From positions 1-5,358 of the forward strand of contig JADHLS010000456.1 of the NCBI GenBank assembly GCA_016780605.1: a stretch of 5,358 nucleotides of DNA, in the 5' to 3' direction. The stretch comes from Reyranella sp. Lineage in GTDB: Bacteria; Pseudomonadota; Alphaproteobacteria; Reyranellales; Reyranellaceae. The position numbers and the translations under genes were made by a program. The notes beneath the pieces were generated by a model, which saw only the letters and a program-made list of their open reading frames with translations, ran no database searches and had not been told where the DNA came from. Below, in pieces: positions 4,961 through 5,358 of the stretch (its first letter is position 1; each line of letters begins with the position of its first letter).

Positions 4961-5358
4961 TTACAAGGCGGCCTGGTCGGCATACGGCACCGGCGTGCAA
5001 TAGGCGTCGTCCTCGTGCCGGCGCCAATAGAGCTCCTCGATGCGTCGCGTCAGCGTCCCCGGCCGGCCATCGCCGACAGGCCGGCCCTCGTATCGGGTCA
5101 CGGGCATGATCCCGCCGGCCGTACTGCTAATGAAGATCTCGCTAGCCTCGGCGACCTCCATCGCCTGAACGCTGCGCACGTCGCACCGCAATTGCATATC
5201 CCGAGCTAGCTCGATGACGGTGCGCCGCGTGATGCCCTCGAAAAGGCCGCGCGCCGGCGTGGCAAGCGCGCCGTCCTTGACGATGAAGATGTTGAAGCCC
5301 GGCCCCTCGGTGATGCTGCCGTCCGCGGCCGGCAGGATCGCCACCGTGGCGCCCCGGT
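4961..5358 (-). CDS. Class IV PLP-dependent aminotransferase, C-terminal part (5' end outside window)
   Basis: The frame is open from the right edge to TAA at 4963-4961, giving 131 residues of the C-terminal half. It belongs to the fold-type IV family of branched-chain aminotransferase, D-amino acid aminotransferase and aminodeoxychorismate lyase. Visible hallmarks are TEGPGFNIF, with the conserved cofactor-contacting Glu at codon 5308-5306, then GITRRTVIELA and SSTAGGIMPVT, which supply phosphate-binding residues of the PLP pocket. GRPVGDGRPGTLTRRIEELYW is typical of the C-terminus. The Schiff-base Lys lies upstream, beyond the window. The internal GTG at 5344 is not the start, because the frame continues through RGAT to the edge. 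Family members have about 290-320 residues, so more than half is missing. Whether the substrate is a branched-chain L-amino acid, a D-amino acid or another amine cannot be decided. Confidence 0.9.
   Translation of the reverse strand, partial: RGATVAILPAADGSITEGPGFNIFIVKDGALATPARGLFEGITRRTVIELARDMQLRCDVRSVQAMEVAEASEIFISSTAGGIMPVTRYEGRPVGDGRPGTLTRRIEELYWRRHEDDAYCTPVPYADQAAL

Overview
The window is GC-rich with strong G/C third-position bias. It reads as chromosomal DNA of an alphaproteobacterium, possibly Bradyrhizobium- or Reyranella-like. That placement rests on codon use, protein style and the type of intergenic palindromes, not on a search. Every protein-coding gene belongs to a recognisable family, and there is no phage, insertion sequence or CRISPR array.

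Layout: (1) Positions 1-655, minus strand, hold the first 218 codons of an XRE-type regulator with an MmyB-like ligand-binding domain; its 3' end is outside the window. (2) Positions 656-721 are a 66-bp divergent intergenic region. It contains a 17-bp dyad (657-673) beside the regulator start and a plausible sigma70 promoter (673-701) facing the other way. (3) Positions 722-2988, plus strand, form a two-gene operon: a D-2-hydroxyacid dehydrogenase-family protein and a 12-helix MFS transporter, joined by a GTGA start/stop overlap. (4) Positions 2989-3139 are a short spacer with an AT-richer patch and a 28-codon reading frame that may be a gene remnant. (5) Positions 3140-4762 encode a GT39-like, GT-C fold membrane glycosyltransferase with a Gly-Ser repeat at its N-terminus. 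(6) Positions 4764-4829 are a 27-bp near-perfect inverted repeat between convergent transcription units. (7) Positions 4836-4908, minus strand, are a tRNA with anticodon CAT. (8) Positions 4961-5358, minus strand, are the C-terminal part of a class IV (BCAT / D-amino acid) PLP aminotransferase running off the right edge.

How the parts fit: the regulator, dehydrogenase and transporter look like one locally controlled module. A small organic acid, probably a 2-hydroxy- or 2-oxo-acid, would be moved by the MFS protein and oxidised or reduced by the dehydrogenase. The regulator would act at the shared intergenic region through the 17-bp dyad. This is inferred from arrangement and families. The glycosyltransferase, tRNA and aminotransferase look like separate units.

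The points most worth a second look are the operator-like dyad, the replacement by Tyr of the usual catalytic Glu in the dehydrogenase, the codon-level tandem repeat in the glycosyltransferase, and the large inverted repeat abutting the tRNA. I see no clear evidence of an undescribed multi-gene system.
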